From the NCBI GenBank assembly GCA_947500415.1, contig CANMRT010000001.1:1636073-1700072 (forward strand): 64,000 nucleotides of DNA, read 5' to 3'. A program made the position numbers and the translations under genes. Below, in pieces: positions 52,422-59,961 of this stretch (the first letter of the stretch is position 1; each line of letters starts with the position of its first letter). The notes under the pieces were generated by a model. That model was given only the letters and a program-made list of their open reading frames with translations. It made no database searches and was not told where the DNA came from. Origin of the DNA: an uncultured Roseicyclus sp. (GTDB taxonomy: Bacteria; Pseudomonadota; Alphaproteobacteria; Rhodobacterales; Rhodobacteraceae).

Positions 52422-53015
52422 ATGACAGCCAACGCACGCCTTTTGGCCATCGCTTTCGCCGCAGTTTGCGCGGCCTCTTCCAGCCACGCCCAGGATGAAA
52501 CTGCGCCATGGTCGATTTGTGATATCAATCCCGACACTTACATCGCCGACATCTCGGAAAGCCTGGTTGGAAATTGGTCCGCCGCAAACCTTGAGGGCCT
52601 GGGTGTCATGTCCGGCGGAGGGATGACCATTCCGGTGCCGATCCCCGCCGAGGCCGCCGCATCCGTCGATTTCATCCTGAGCGGTGACGATCTTCAGGTC
52701 ACGTCCTGGACGGAACCCGATGCGCCGATGCTGGATGTTGCAATCATCCCCAGCTCGCCCCTGTTCGAACAGGTCGCCGAAGCCGTCGATGCGGCCCTGA
52801 CACAAGAAGAAGTCTCCGTCGTCGTTGGCTGCGACGTGACAGCCTATCCGCTGCTCAGCGCCCAGTACACGCTTAGCGAAGACGGCGTCACCCTAAACTA
52901 TCAGGCAGTCTTCCGTGTTCTGAATGACCGCACCATTACTGGCGCCATCTACGGCACGGTCTTGGGAGAAGAGGGGTCGATCCAAGTCTACCGCCCGGTG
53001 ACGATGTCGCGCTAA
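52422..53015 (+). CDS. Exported protein, uncharacterised
   Basis: Protein of 197 residues with a signal peptide (about 1-23, ending SSSHAQ). The mature part has two cysteines, one near the start (WSICDIN) and one in VVVGCDVTAYPL near residue 145, which may form a disulfide. Its beta-rich sequence, with the conserved-looking LVGNWSAANLEGLGV and the final GAIYGTVLGEEGSIQVYRPV, looks like a small lipocalin-like or barrel domain. I do not recognise the family. GAAAGGA precedes the ATG by about 9 bp. It is probably a single gene. Confidence 0.7.
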   Translation: MTANARLLAIAFAAVCAASSSHAQDETAPWSICDINPDTYIADISESLVGNWSAANLEGLGVMSGGGMTIPVPIPAEAAASVDFILSGDDLQVTSWTEPDAPMLDVAIIPSSPLFEQVAEAVDAALTQEEVSVVVGCDVTAYPLLSAQYTLSEDGVTLNYQAVFRVLNDRTITGAIYGTVLGEEGSIQVYRPVTMSR

Positions 53016-53034
53016 TGGGTCGATAGAAAAGCCT

Positions 53035-53322
53035 TCAGGAATGGTGTCGGATCGCGCCGGTGTCGGGTGCGATCCGCGCAGCAATTGCGTGATAGAGGGC
53101 CTCGATCATGTATTCCGCGTCGAAATCGTTCGCTTGTGTGTGGTCGGAGGAACGAAAGGATGCAATCCGGATTTCACTGTGTTGAAGGCGCAAGGGTAGA
53201 CCGGTTTTCCACAGCATTTTGCGGCAGGCCTGCCCGATACCCCTAACCGTGGGTTGTGCCGCCGGGACAAGCCGTGCATCGTGCGCCGCAAGAAGGTCGG
53301 CGCGTTGGCTTGAAAGCGCCAT
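53035..53322 (-). CDS. Possible small protein, uncharacterised
   Basis: Frame of 95 codons from the ATG at 53322, preceded by GGGGCG. It covers most of a 408-bp stretch with no other gene between the exported protein and lon. The C-terminal half (SSDHTQANDFDAEYMIEALYHAI-type acidic-hydrophobic pattern) could be a helix. Third-base composition is close to the background and does not decide. An 8-bp-stem inverted repeat (53048-53076, arms CGGATCGC and GCGATCCG) overlaps its 3' end. I see no family. The rest of this stretch holds only the lon leader. Confidence 0.4.
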   Translation of the reverse strand: MALSSQRADLLAAHDARLVPAAQPTVRGIGQACRKMLWKTGLPLRLQHSEIRIASFRSSDHTQANDFDAEYMIEALYHAIAARIAPDTGAIRHHS

Positions 53323-53423
53323 ACGCGCGCCCCAAGTTAAGACATCCGAGAGAGGAAGGGGGCTAGGCTGCCGCAAAGCGGGGCCCCGCACCCTGGCCTG
53401 AACAAAAGGAAGGCATGAGGCTT

Positions 53424-55826
53424 ATGCCAGAGCAAACCATCTATCCTGTCCTGCCGCTGCGCGACATCGTCGTATTCCCGCACATGGTCGTGCCGCTGTT
53501 TGTCGGTCGGGAAAAGTCCGTGCGCGCCTTGGAAGAGGTGATGCAGGACGACAAGCAAATCCTGCTTTCCAGTCAGCGCGATCCGGCGGATGACGACCCG
53601 ACCGCTGATGGCATTTACGACAACGGCGTGCTGGCCAATGTGTTGCAGTTGCTGAAGCTGCCCGATGGCACCGTGAAGGTGCTGGTCGAGGGCCGCCGCC
53701 GCGTGCACATCGATGAATTCACAATGGTTGAGCCGTTCTTTGAGGCTGCTGCCACGGAGCTATCCGAGAGCACTGGCGATCTGGATGCGATCGCCGCGCT
53801 GACCCGCTCGGTCGCCGAAGAATTCGAGAAATATGCCAAGGTCAAAAAGAACATTCCCGAAGAGGCGCTGACCTCGGTGTCGGAAGCCGGTGATCCGGCC
53901 AAGCTGGCGGATCTCGTGTCGGGGCATCTGGGCATTGAAGTGGACCAGAAGCAGGAGCTTTTGGAGACACTAGAAGTCGCGGCCCGGCTTGAGAAGGTCT
54001 ATGGCCTGATGCAGGGCGAGATGAGCGTGCTGCAGGTCGAGAAGAAGATCAAAACGCGCGTGAAGTCCCAGATGGAGCGCACGCAGCGCGAATATTACCT
54101 TAACGAACAGATGAAGGCGATCCAGCGCGAGTTGGGCGATGGCGAAGACGGCGCGGGCGAAGTGGCCGAGCTGGAAGAGCGGATCGAAGCCACCAAGCTG
54201 TCGAAAGAGGCGCGTGAAAAGGCCGATGCGGAGCTGAAGAAGCTCAAGAACATGTCGCCGATGTCCGCGGAAGCGACCGTGGTGCGCAATTACCTCGACT
54301 GGATGCTGTCGATCCCGTGGGGCGTGAAGTCTCGCGTGAAGAAGGATCTCGGCCGCGCGGAAGAGATCCTAGACAACGACCATTACGGGCTTGAGAAGGT
54401 CAAGGAACGGATCGTTGAATATCTGGCCGTTCAGAAACGCTCGAAAAAGCTGAAGGGGCCGATCATGTGCCTTGTCGGCCCTCCGGGTGTGGGTAAGACT
54501 TCGCTCGGGAAATCGGTCGCCAAGGCAACGGGTCGTGAGTTCATCCGGATTTCTCTGGGTGGTGTGCGCGACGAGTCCGAGATCCGCGGTCACCGGCGGA
54601 CGTATATTGGCTCCATGCCAGGCAAGATCATCCAGGCGCTGAAAAAGGCGAAAACGACGAACCCGCTGATCCTGCTGGATGAAATCGACAAGATGGGGCA
54701 GGATTTCCGGGGCGACCCGGCGTCGGCCATGCTTGAGGTCCTCGATCCGGAACAGAACTCCACCTTTGTGGATCACTACTTGGAGGTCGAATATGACCTC
54801 TCGAACGTGATGTTCCTGACCACAGCGAACTCCTACAACATGCCGGGTCCGCTTCTGGACCGGATGGAGATCATTCCGCTGGCAGGCTACACCGAGGATG
54901 AAAAGGCGGAGATCGCGCATCGCCACCTGATCCCCAAACAGGTCAAGAACCACGGTCTGAAAGCCAACGAATTCACGCTGGAGCCCGAAGCCCTGCAAGA
55001 GATGATCCGCACCTATACCCGTGAAGCGGGCGTGCGGAACCTTGAGCGGGAAATCGGCAAACTGGCGCGGAAAGCAGTGACGCGGATCGTGCGCAAAAAG
55101 GATGAAGAAGTTGTCGTAACCACCGACAATCTCGATGATTTCCTTGGCGTGAAGAAATTTCGTTACGGCTTGGCCGAAGATGCCGATGCGATTGGTGTTG
55201 TCACGGGCCTGGCCTATACAAGTGTTGGCGGTGACCTGCTGCATATCGAGGCGTTGAGCCTGCCCGGTAAGGGGCGGATGAAAACGACCGGCAAGCTGGG
55301 CGACGTTATGAAGGAGTCGATTGATGCGGCTTCGTCCTACGTCCGCTCCATCGCGCCGCAGATCGGGGTGAAGCCGCCGAAGTTCGACCGTATGGATATC
55401 CACGTCCACGTGCCCGACGGCGCGACACCCAAAGATGGGCCAAGCGCGGGTTTGGCAATGGTGACGTCCATCGTATCCGTTCTCACGGGCATTCCGGTGA
55501 AGCGCGACATCGCCATGACCGGTGAAGTCAGCCTGCGCGGCAACGCTATGCCCATCGGCGGCTTGAAGGAGAAACTACTCGCAGCCCTGCGCGGGGGGAT
55601 CACCACGGTCCTCATCCCGCAGGAAAACGAGAAGGATCTGGCCGAGATCCCGGACAACGTGAAAGAGGGGCTGAATATCATCCCCGTCTCCCACGTGTCG
55701 GAGGTTCTGGAACACGCCCTGACGGGCAAGCCGGAAGCCATCGAATGGGATGAAGCGGCGGAGGAAGCTGCGGCCGCGCAGAAAGCACTGGAGCGCGGCG
55801 GCGAGGGCAGCGCAGCCCACCACTGA
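53424..55826 (+). CDS. lon: Lon ATP-dependent protease
   Basis: Hexameric cytoplasmic protease that degrades misfolded and regulatory proteins. I start it at the ATG at 53424 ([14 protein letters not shown]), about 11 bp after AAGGAAG, giving 800 residues; the ATG three codons earlier sits too close to that site. The N-terminal substrate-binding domain (about 5-200) is followed by a coiled coil, the AAA+ module with Walker [13 protein letters not shown] and [10 protein letters not shown], and the protease domain with the catalytic dyad S674 (DGPSAGLAM) and K717 (GLKEKLLAA). All are intact. The C-terminus is Ala/Glu-rich. It has its own terminator. Confidence 0.97.
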   Translation: MPEQTIYPVLPLRDIVVFPHMVVPLFVGREKSVRALEEVMQDDKQILLSSQRDPADDDPTADGIYDNGVLANVLQLLKLPDGTVKVLVEGRRRVHIDEFTMVEPFFEAAATELSESTGDLDAIAALTRSVAEEFEKYAKVKKNIPEEALTSVSEAGDPAKLADLVSGHLGIEVDQKQELLETLEVAARLEKVYGLMQGEMSVLQVEKKIKTRVKSQMERTQREYYLNEQMKAIQRELGDGEDGAGEVAELEERIEATKLSKEAREKADAELKKLKNMSPMSAEATVVRNYLDWMLSIPWGVKSRVKKDLGRAEEILDNDHYGLEKVKERIVEYLAVQKRSKKLKGPIMCLVGPPGVGKTSLGKSVAKATGREFIRISLGGVRDESEIRGHRRTYIGSMPGKIIQALKKAKTTNPLILLDEIDKMGQDFRGDPASAMLEVLDPEQNSTFVDHYLEVEYDLSNVMFLTTANSYNMPGPLLDRMEIIPLAGYTEDEKAEIAHRHLIPKQVKNHGLKANEFTLEPEALQEMIRTYTREAGVRNLEREIGKLARKAVTRIVRKKDEEVVVTTDNLDDFLGVKKFRYGLAEDADAIGVVTGLAYTSVGGDLLHIEALSLPGKGRMKTTGKLGDVMKESIDAASSYVRSIAPQIGVKPPKFDRMDIHVHVPDGATPKDGPSAGLAMVTSIVSVLTGIPVKRDIAMTGEVSLRGNAMPIGGLKEKLLAALRGGITTVLIPQENEKDLAEIPDNVKEGLNIIPVSHVSEVLEHALTGKPEAIEWDEAAEEAAAAQKALERGGEGSAAHH

Positions 55827-55846
55827 TAGTCACCGATCAGAAAAAC

Positions 55847-55875
55847 AAACGCCTCCGCACCTGCGGAGGCGTTTT
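55847..55875 (+). terminator. Strong terminator after lon
   Basis: AAACGCCTCCGCA pairs with TGCGGAGGCGTTT (13 bp) with a CC turn, followed by a T. The A/T ends make it bidirectional, which suits the convergent small gene. Confidence 0.9.
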
Positions 55876-55946
55876 CATTTCAGCCGACCAAAAGAAAACG
55901 GCGGCCCGAATGGACCGCCGTTAATCGGTTTTCGTCGAAGCGACCT

Positions 55947-56126
55947 TCAGCCGTGGTGCAGCATGACCAGCAGCAGCAGTGCGAAGATCGGCACGAAGAT
56001 GGCGCCGTTGGACGCTGCGGTGTCTTCGACAACCACAACCTCAGGCACCACGGTTACGATACCACCGGCTTGCGCGGCGGTGGCGAAGGCGGCGATGGCC
56101 AGTGCGGCGATCAGAACTTTTTTCAT
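55947..56126 (-). CDS. Small exported membrane protein, 59 residues
   Basis: Protein of 59 residues from the ATG at 56126 (MKKVLIAALAIAAFA), preceded by GGGGAA. It has a clear signal peptide (about 1-20, ending ATAAQA), a short acidic valine-rich stretch (TVVPEVVVVEDTAA) and a hydrophobic C-terminal segment (IFVPIFALLLLVMLHHG) that would sit in the membrane, ending in two histidines. Proteins of this build are frequent in Rhodobacteraceae, sometimes mislabelled ferrochelatase; no function is known to me. The longer frame upstream lacks a ribosome-binding site. Confidence 0.7.
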   Translation of the reverse strand: MKKVLIAALAIAAFATAAQAGGIVTVVPEVVVVEDTAASNGAIFVPIFALLLLVMLHHG

Positions 56127-56432
56127 TGGAATTCCCCAAGGGTTAAGCAGAATGGCAGACGCGGCGTTGCAGCCCCGCGTTAAGCTCACAATGGCAATAT
56201 CCGCCCACCACGATCAATCCGACTCGTCCAAAAAAGCGTGTCGTCAGCCCAAAAAGTGGCGCAGCCGCAACGATTTGCCCCCGGAATTCAGGCCATAACG
56301 GCGAAAAACGTGTCCAATCGACAACGCGAACCGTTTGATTCGAACGCCACGTAAACCGATTCGTTGCGTCAGCGGCGGTCTTCCGCCCATGCTCTCCGGC
56401 GGGGGCGTTGTGAGTGTGAGGGTTCACGCAAC
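56127..56432. other. 306-bp intergenic region between divergent genes
   Basis: Holds the promoters of the small exported protein (leftward) and of the deacetylase (rightward). It is AT-richer than its surroundings, with two runs of A (near 56230 and 56254). I could not assign a convincing -35/-10 pair in either direction and see no further gene or repeat. Confidence 0.5.
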
Positions 56433-57209
56433 ATGTACCGGTTCAAACGACGCGCCCTGTTGGTTGGGGCCGCTTTTGGCTTGACCGCGCCCTTCGTAAC
56501 ACGGCCCGCGTCAGCCCAAACACTGCCCCAGAGCTTTGCCGGACGCGGTGAGATCAGACACGGCGTGGATGCGACGGTTACGCGCATCCCAACCGCACAG
56601 CCTTACGTCGCGATGACCTTCGACGATGGTCCGCATCCCCGCCTTACCCCTCAACTTCTCGACATGCTGAGGGCGCGTGGCATTCGCGCGACATTCTACG
56701 TGATTGGACGCAATGCCGCGCGCTATCCCCAGATCCTGCAGCGCATGGTCGAGGAAGGGCATGAAATCGGCAATCACACCTGGTCGCATCCCAGCCTCCA
56801 CGGCCATTCCGATGGCTCGGTCCTGAACCAGATCGATTGTACCAACCGCGCGGTTTACGAGGCTGTGGGCCGTCCGCCCGTCACGATGCGTCCGCCCTAT
56901 GGGAACCTTTATGATCGCCAGCGCCTGATGCTGCACCAAGCACGCGCCATGCCGACAGTGTTGTGGTCGGTAGATACGCTGGATTGGCAGCGCCCCGGAT
57001 CGTCCGTGGTATCGCAACGCGTGGTGAACGGGTCGCATCCCGGCGGCGTGATTCTGGCCCACGACATCCATACGGCCACAGTTCGTGCCATGCCCGCGGC
57101 ATTGGATGGCGTGACCGGGCGCGGTTTTCGCTTTGTGACCGTGTCGGAACTGATCGGCTGGCCTCGCTGGGATCGGCGCCGCCTGCGACTCGTAGAAGCC
57201 GCTGGTTAA
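56433..57209 (+). CDS. NodB-type polysaccharide deacetylase, exported
   Basis: Metal-dependent deacetylase of 258 residues from the ATG at 56433. The N-terminus has a twin-arginine-like start (FKRRALLVGAAFG) and a signal peptide ending RPASA. The NodB domain shows motif 1 TFDDGPHP, motif 2 H-x3-H (GNHTWSHPSLHGH), motif 3 RPPYGNLYD and the later WSVDTLDW and LAHDIHTATV. All catalytic and metal residues are present. Such enzymes remove acetyl groups from peptidoglycan or other N-acetylglucosamine polymers. The location, after lon and before an HU-like gene, does not define the substrate. Confidence 0.9.
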   Translation: MYRFKRRALLVGAAFGLTAPFVTRPASAQTLPQSFAGRGEIRHGVDATVTRIPTAQPYVAMTFDDGPHPRLTPQLLDMLRARGIRATFYVIGRNAARYPQILQRMVEEGHEIGNHTWSHPSLHGHSDGSVLNQIDCTNRAVYEAVGRPPVTMRPPYGNLYDRQRLMLHQARAMPTVLWSVDTLDWQRPGSSVVSQRVVNGSHPGGVILAHDIHTATVRAMPAALDGVTGRGFRFVTVSELIGWPRWDRRRLRLVEAAG

Positions 57210-57319
57210 CCGCATTTTTTCAGCGCACTAGCCCAATGGCCCCCGATGGGGTAGGTTGTTTTCGAAATGGAAACAATCGGCGGCCGCATTGAGGCACGTC
57301 GGGAAAAGGGCAAATCGAG

Positions 57320-57778
57320 ATGGCGACGAAAACCACATCCAAGGCGAAGTCTACGACAGCCAAAGCGACCTCTGCGGGGCGTCGGAAATCCACGACCACC
57401 AACGCCAGTGGCACGACCCGTGCGGCGAGCACACCGATTGAGCCGGTGTCCACGCCCGCGCCGACGCCGGAGCCCACGGGCGCATCGGATGCAAATGCCG
57501 AAGCGTTGCGCCGCCCCGACCTGATCCAGGCGGTTGCCGATCGAGTGTCGTTGAAGCGGTCCGAAGCGAAGATGGTGTTCGACGTCGTGCTGGATGAAAT
57601 CGGCAAAGCACTTGATGCAAATGAAGAGGTCATCGTGCCGCCGCTTGGCAAGCTGATGGTCAAAAAGCGCCTCGACAAGCCCAACGGCCAGATGCTGACC
57701 ATGAAACTGAAACGCGCGCAGGCGGACCCGACAGCTGGTGATGTCGCCCCCCTTGCGAAGGCCGACGAAGAGGGCTAA
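57320..57778 (+). CDS. HU/IHF-family DNA-binding protein with a basic N-terminal tail
   Basis: Protein of 152 residues. Residues 1-60 are low complexity, rich in Lys, Ser, Thr, Ala and Pro (TSKAKSTTAKATSAGRRK, then APTPEPTG), as in H1-like tails. Residues 64-140 match the HU/IHF fold (LRRPDLIQAVADRVSLKRSEAK, then GKALDANEEVIVPPLGKLMVKKR), ending in an acidic tail. The DNA-binding arm is shorter than in HU. Such proteins compact DNA and could be a nucleoid or sporadic structural factor. The last codons carry the promoter of the downstream tRNA-Val gene; its -10 overlaps this gene's stop codon. Confidence 0.85.
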   Translation: MATKTTSKAKSTTAKATSAGRRKSTTTNASGTTRAASTPIEPVSTPAPTPEPTGASDANAEALRRPDLIQAVADRVSLKRSEAKMVFDVVLDEIGKALDANEEVIVPPLGKLMVKKRLDKPNGQMLTMKLKRAQADPTAGDVAPLAKADEEG

Positions 57779-57781
57779 ATC
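57753..57781 (+). promoter_or_regulatory. Promoter of tRNA-Val(CAC)
   Basis: TTGCGA (57753-57758), 17-bp spacer, TAAATC (57776-57781), 12 bp before the tRNA. The -35 lies inside the HU-like gene, and the -10 overlaps its TAA stop. Confidence 0.5.
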
Positions 57782-57793
57782 CCGCCCCACGGC

Positions 57794-57868
57794 GGGTGAT
57801 TAGCTCAGTGGTAGAGCGCTTCGTTCACATCGAAGATGTCGGGAGTTCAAATCTCTCATCACCCACCA
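57794..57868 (+). tRNA. tRNA-Val (anticodon CAC)
   Basis: A 75-nt cloverleaf with encoded CCA. Acceptor arms are GGGTGAT and ATCACCC. The D-arm is GCTC-AGTGGTA-GAGC. The anticodon stem CTTCG/CGAAG encloses TTCACAT, giving CAC. The T-arm is GGGAG-TTCAAAT-CTCTC. It is co-directional with the HU-like gene. Confidence 0.95.
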
Positions 57869-57895
57869 ACTGACCTTTTGCATAGCTTAAGTTAA

Positions 57896-57939
57896 GGGCC
57901 TGGCAGCGGATCTTTTCGCAGGCAACGTCCGCGTAGGCC
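57896..57939 (+). repeat. Structured repeat element, copy 1, after tRNA-Val(CAC)
   Basis: A 44-nt element beginning GGGCCTGGCAGCGGATC and ending GTCCGCGTAGGCC. Nested inverted arms GGCCT/AGGCC and GCGGA/TCCGC fold it into a hairpin. It starts 27 bp after the tRNA and matches copy 2 at 40 of 44 positions. Confidence 0.75.
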
Positions 57940-57970
57940 GTCCCGAGAGCCCAACCGACGCGCGCAGCTT

Positions 57971-58129
57971 TCACTTTCGCCCCTTCATCAACCGCTCGAC
58001 ATCAGCGGCATGGGACAGGCTGCTCAACTCCTCTCTCAAGGCCGCATCGATGCAAGTGGTGCAGAGATTGGCAGTTGAGCGCGCGCCGTGACGCGTGAAG
58101 GCCAAAAGGCGGTTCAAGATCTCGGTCAT
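57971..58129 (-). CDS. Small protein of 52 residues, SoxR-promoter operon
   Basis: A frame of 52 codons from the ATG at 58129, preceded by an excellent AAGGAG six bases upstream. It is the second gene of a two-gene operon. The product has a hydrophobic-basic N-terminal helix (MTEILNRLLAFTRHG), a CxxC pair (NLCTTCIDAA) and an acidic then basic C-terminus (ending RLMKGRK). The cysteine pair could bind metal or form a disulfide, which would suit control by a redox sensor. I recognise no family. It lies 12 bp after the 67-residue gene, with the ribosome-binding site close to that gene's stop, so translation is probably coupled. Confidence 0.65.
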   Translation of the reverse strand: MTEILNRLLAFTRHGARSTANLCTTCIDAALREELSSLSHAADVERLMKGRK

Positions 58130-58141
58130 TGATGGTCTCCT

Positions 58142-58345
58142 TCACCACAAATCGGTTCTGATGATCGGACGTTCCGTGACCGGCAAGCCCAAATCGCGGG
58201 CCAGATGCGGGTCCGATAGAACGCGCGTTAACCGTTGGCGTTGCTGCGCCTTCGTTGCGCGCAACCACCATGAGCGCCACAGGCGAGCAAAAGTGATCCG
58301 GGCGGGGCGTGCGTGAGGCCGGCGGACAAGAATTTCATCTGACAT
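58142..58345 (-). CDS. Small basic protein of 67 residues, DUF1127-like, SoxR-promoter operon
   Basis: Protein of 67 residues from the ATG at 58345, preceded by AGAGGA. It is basic (14 Arg) and Trp-rich (FARLWRSWWLRA). The LTRVLSDPHLARDLGLPV segment resembles the C-terminal half of DUF1127/YjiS-type proteins (an L-x3-D-x2-L-x-D-I/L-G-L pattern), which in some bacteria bind RNA or act in stress responses. The match is by eye and partial. It is first in an operon with the 52-residue gene and is divergent from soxR, behind a SoxR-type promoter. The Trp/Arg segment could touch the membrane surface. Confidence 0.7.
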   Translation of the reverse strand: MSDEILVRRPHARPARITFARLWRSWWLRATKAQQRQRLTRVLSDPHLARDLGLPVTERPIIRTDLW

Positions 58346-58380
58346 GGGATTTCCTCTTGGCGAATCGTTTTGATTTCATA

Positions 58381-58411
58381 ACGCTACAACCTCAAGTTCA
58401 CTTAAGGTAAA
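58381..58411 (-). promoter_or_regulatory. SoxR-type promoter with sox box
   Basis: The sox box CCTCAAGTTCACTTAAGG (58390-58407) is a near-perfect palindrome with one mismatch between arms. Reading leftward it lies between TTTACC (58406-58411, -35) and TAGCGT (58381-58386, -10), with a 19-bp spacer. Overlong 19-bp spacers are the hallmark of MerR/SoxR-activated promoters, and E. coli soxS has the same TTTACC and 19-bp geometry. It drives the two small proteins and can also autoregulate soxR. Confidence 0.8.
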
Positions 58412-58417
58412 GCCCTA

Positions 58418-58912
58418 ATGTCCTCGCGTATCGCAAAAGACCTAAGCGTCGGTCAGATGGCCGACCGTGCCGGCGTCGCCGTCTCGACCCTGCATTACTA
58501 TGAGGCGGAGGGGCTGATCTCATCCTGGCGCACAAGCGCGAACCACCGCCGGTATGACCGGCGAGAGCTGCGGCGTGTCGCGATCATCCGAACCGCGCAG
58601 GCCGTGGGCGTACCGCTGTCCGAGATCAAGGTGATGCTCGACGGCTTACCGGACGGACGCATCAAGGCAGAGGATTGGCGCCAGGCGGCGGAGGTTTGGG
58701 CCGATCGGCTCGACCAACAGATCGAGACGTTGCAACAGCTGCGTTCCCAAATGGGGGCCTGCATTGGCTGCGGCTGCCTGTCGATGGACCACTGCCCGCT
58801 CTATAATAAAGACGACCGCATGGCCGGGCGCGGGGCAGGGCCAAGGTATTGGGTTGGCGGACCTGAGGAGCGGGACGAAATGGAACGGAAAGCTGATGAT
58901 GCAGAGGCGTGA
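58418..58912 (+). CDS. soxR: Redox-sensitive regulator SoxR
   Basis: MerR-family activator of 164 residues that senses redox-cycling compounds through a 2Fe-2S cluster. The winged-helix DNA-binding domain is residues 8-75 (SVGQMADRAGVAVSTLHYYEAEGL), then a dimer helix (about 83-113). The cluster ligands are C115-IG-C118-G-C120-LSMDH-C126, the SoxR spacing CX2CXCX5C, which rules out other MerR types. The ATG lies 11 bp after a sox box, which SoxR should bind. The C-terminal tail of about 35 residues is variable and charged. No soxS is nearby, as expected outside enterobacteria, where SoxR acts on its targets directly. The 3' end overlaps the phosphatase gene. Confidence 0.95.
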   Translation: MSSRIAKDLSVGQMADRAGVAVSTLHYYEAEGLISSWRTSANHRRYDRRELRRVAIIRTAQAVGVPLSEIKVMLDGLPDGRIKAEDWRQAAEVWADRLDQQIETLQQLRSQMGACIGCGCLSMDHCPLYNKDDRMAGRGAGPRYWVGGPEERDEMERKADDAEA

Positions 58913-59483
58913 CCTTCCCCCGATTTACGTGCTGCGCCATGGCGAGACGGATTGGAACCTGGCGGACCGGATGCAGGGCTGGCTGGATTCGCCGCTGACG
59001 CCAAAGGGCCGTACCCAAGCCGAGGCGCAGGGGCGCTTGTTGCGTGGCGCTTTGCCGGATGGGGTCGACATCCGTTTCAGCCCTTCGGGTCGTGCAATTG
59101 AAACGGCGCGCATTGCCTTGGGTGACTTGGCAAGCCACGCGATGGAAGACACGCGCCTGCGCGAGGTGAACGTTGGCGATTGGGTCGGTCGCACACCGCA
59201 AGACATCGCGGCGGAACATGCGTTCGTGCAGCCGGACGAAGACCGTCACCTATGGAAGTTTCAAGCCCCCAACGGCGAAAGCCTTGAGGAGATGACGGCG
59301 CGGTGTGCAGGCGTTTTAAACGACCTGCGCAGACCCACGGTTCTGGTCACGCACGGCGTCACATCGCGGCTGCTTCGATGCCTTGCACTGGGCCTTGCGC
59401 CTGAGGATTTGGGCAGCCTTCCGGGCGGGCAAGGCGTGGTCCACATCATTGAAAATGGAAAAGCACGAATTTTGAGTGAGTAA
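58896..59483 (+). CDS. Histidine phosphatase (phosphoglycerate mutase-like)
   Basis: Histidine phosphatase of 195 residues. The phosphorylated histidine is in VLRHGETDWN, with the partner arginine in RFSPSGRAIETA, the acidic residue in LREVNVGDWVGRTP and the second histidine in VLVTHGVTSRLL. Either ATG at 58896 or 58899 may be used. The gene overlaps the soxR 3' end by about 17 bp, so translation is probably coupled. Family members remove phosphate from small molecules such as cobalamin intermediates, sugar phosphates or phosphoglycerate. The substrate cannot be assigned; the link to soxR may be coincidental. Confidence 0.85.
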   Translation: MMQRRDLPPIYVLRHGETDWNLADRMQGWLDSPLTPKGRTQAEAQGRLLRGALPDGVDIRFSPSGRAIETARIALGDLASHAMEDTRLREVNVGDWVGRTPQDIAAEHAFVQPDEDRHLWKFQAPNGESLEEMTARCAGVLNDLRRPTVLVTHGVTSRLLRCLALGLAPEDLGSLPGGQGVVHIIENGKARILSE

Positions 59484-59487
59484 CCGC

Positions 59488-59516
59488 TTGCCGGACGGGC
59501 AGGGGATTTGCTATGG
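59488..59516 (+). promoter_or_regulatory. Promoter of tRNA-Val(TAC)
   Basis: TTGCCG (59488-59493), 17-bp spacer, CTATGG (59511-59516), 13 bp before the tRNA. The layout is like that upstream of the first tRNA-Val. Confidence 0.5.
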
Positions 59517-59529
59517 CCCGCTTCGGATC

Positions 59530-59605
<76 letters not shown>

Positions 59606-59606
59606 A

Positions 59607-59636
59607 CCAAGCTCTTTTGCGAAGCAAAAAGCTTGG
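59607..59636 (+). terminator. Hairpin directly after tRNA-Val(TAC)
   Basis: CCAAGCT-C-TTTTGC pairs with GCAAAA-AGCTTGG (13 bp with one bulged C) around a GAA loop, right after the CCA. It lacks a long T-run, so it could also guide 3' processing. Confidence 0.65.
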
Positions 59637-59679
59637 GGCCTGACAGCGGATCTTGCCGCAGGCAATGTCCGCGTAGGCC
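59636..59679 (+). repeat. Structured repeat element, copy 2
   Basis: It begins GGGCCTGACAGCGGATC and ends GTCCGCGTAGGCC, 40 of 44 positions like copy 1. In this copy the centre is also self-complementary (TTGCC-GCA-GGCAA), giving three stacked helices. Confidence 0.75.
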
Positions 59680-59772
59680 TCCCTAACCCACAACAAGCGT
59701 AGCAATTCTTGGCCAGACCCGAGTTCCTCTGTCAGCCCGACCGGCGCGCACCGCTTTCAGCGGTACTCTGGC

Positions 59773-59805
59773 TCGGGAGTTCGAGCCTCTCACGACCCAC
59801 CAACC
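59773..59805 (+). pseudogene. tRNA-Val 3' end fragment (33-bp direct repeat)
   Basis: TCGGGAGTTCGAGCCTCTCA and the 13 bases after it are identical to 59576-59608, which is the T-arm, acceptor 3' strand, CCA and three flanking bases of tRNA-Val(TAC). The two copies are 197 bp apart. No D-arm, anticodon arm or 5' acceptor precedes this copy, so it is not a working tRNA. Confidence 0.85.
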
Positions 59806-59832
59806 CACTCCATACCATTGGCAGAAGTGGAC

Positions 59833-59873
59833 GCCTTGCAGCGGCCCTGCCGCAGGAAGTGTCCGCGAAGACC
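59833..59873 (+). repeat. Structured repeat element, copy 3 (diverged)
   Basis: It shares GCAGCGG, CTGCCGCAGG and TGTCCGCG with copy 2 in the same order. It follows the tRNA 3' fragment at 27 bp, the same spacing that copy 1 keeps from its tRNA. The outer arms have decayed. Confidence 0.6.
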
Positions 59874-59961
59874 ATCCCGCAGATCATCAAGCACGCGTTG
59901 ACCACCCCACCGGTAGCGCCCACACTCGCACCAACCACTCCCAACCCGGAATCGCGCGCAC

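Larger units (their letters stand above)
59606..59961 (+). other. 356-bp non-coding region with tRNA-derived repeats
   Basis: No convincing gene. From left to right it holds a hairpin (59607-59636), structured repeat copy 2 (59636-59679), an unmatched stretch (59680-59772), a copied tRNA-Val 3' end (59773-59805), structured repeat copy 3 (59833-59873) and the upstream region of the DUF4870 gene. Confidence 0.7.
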
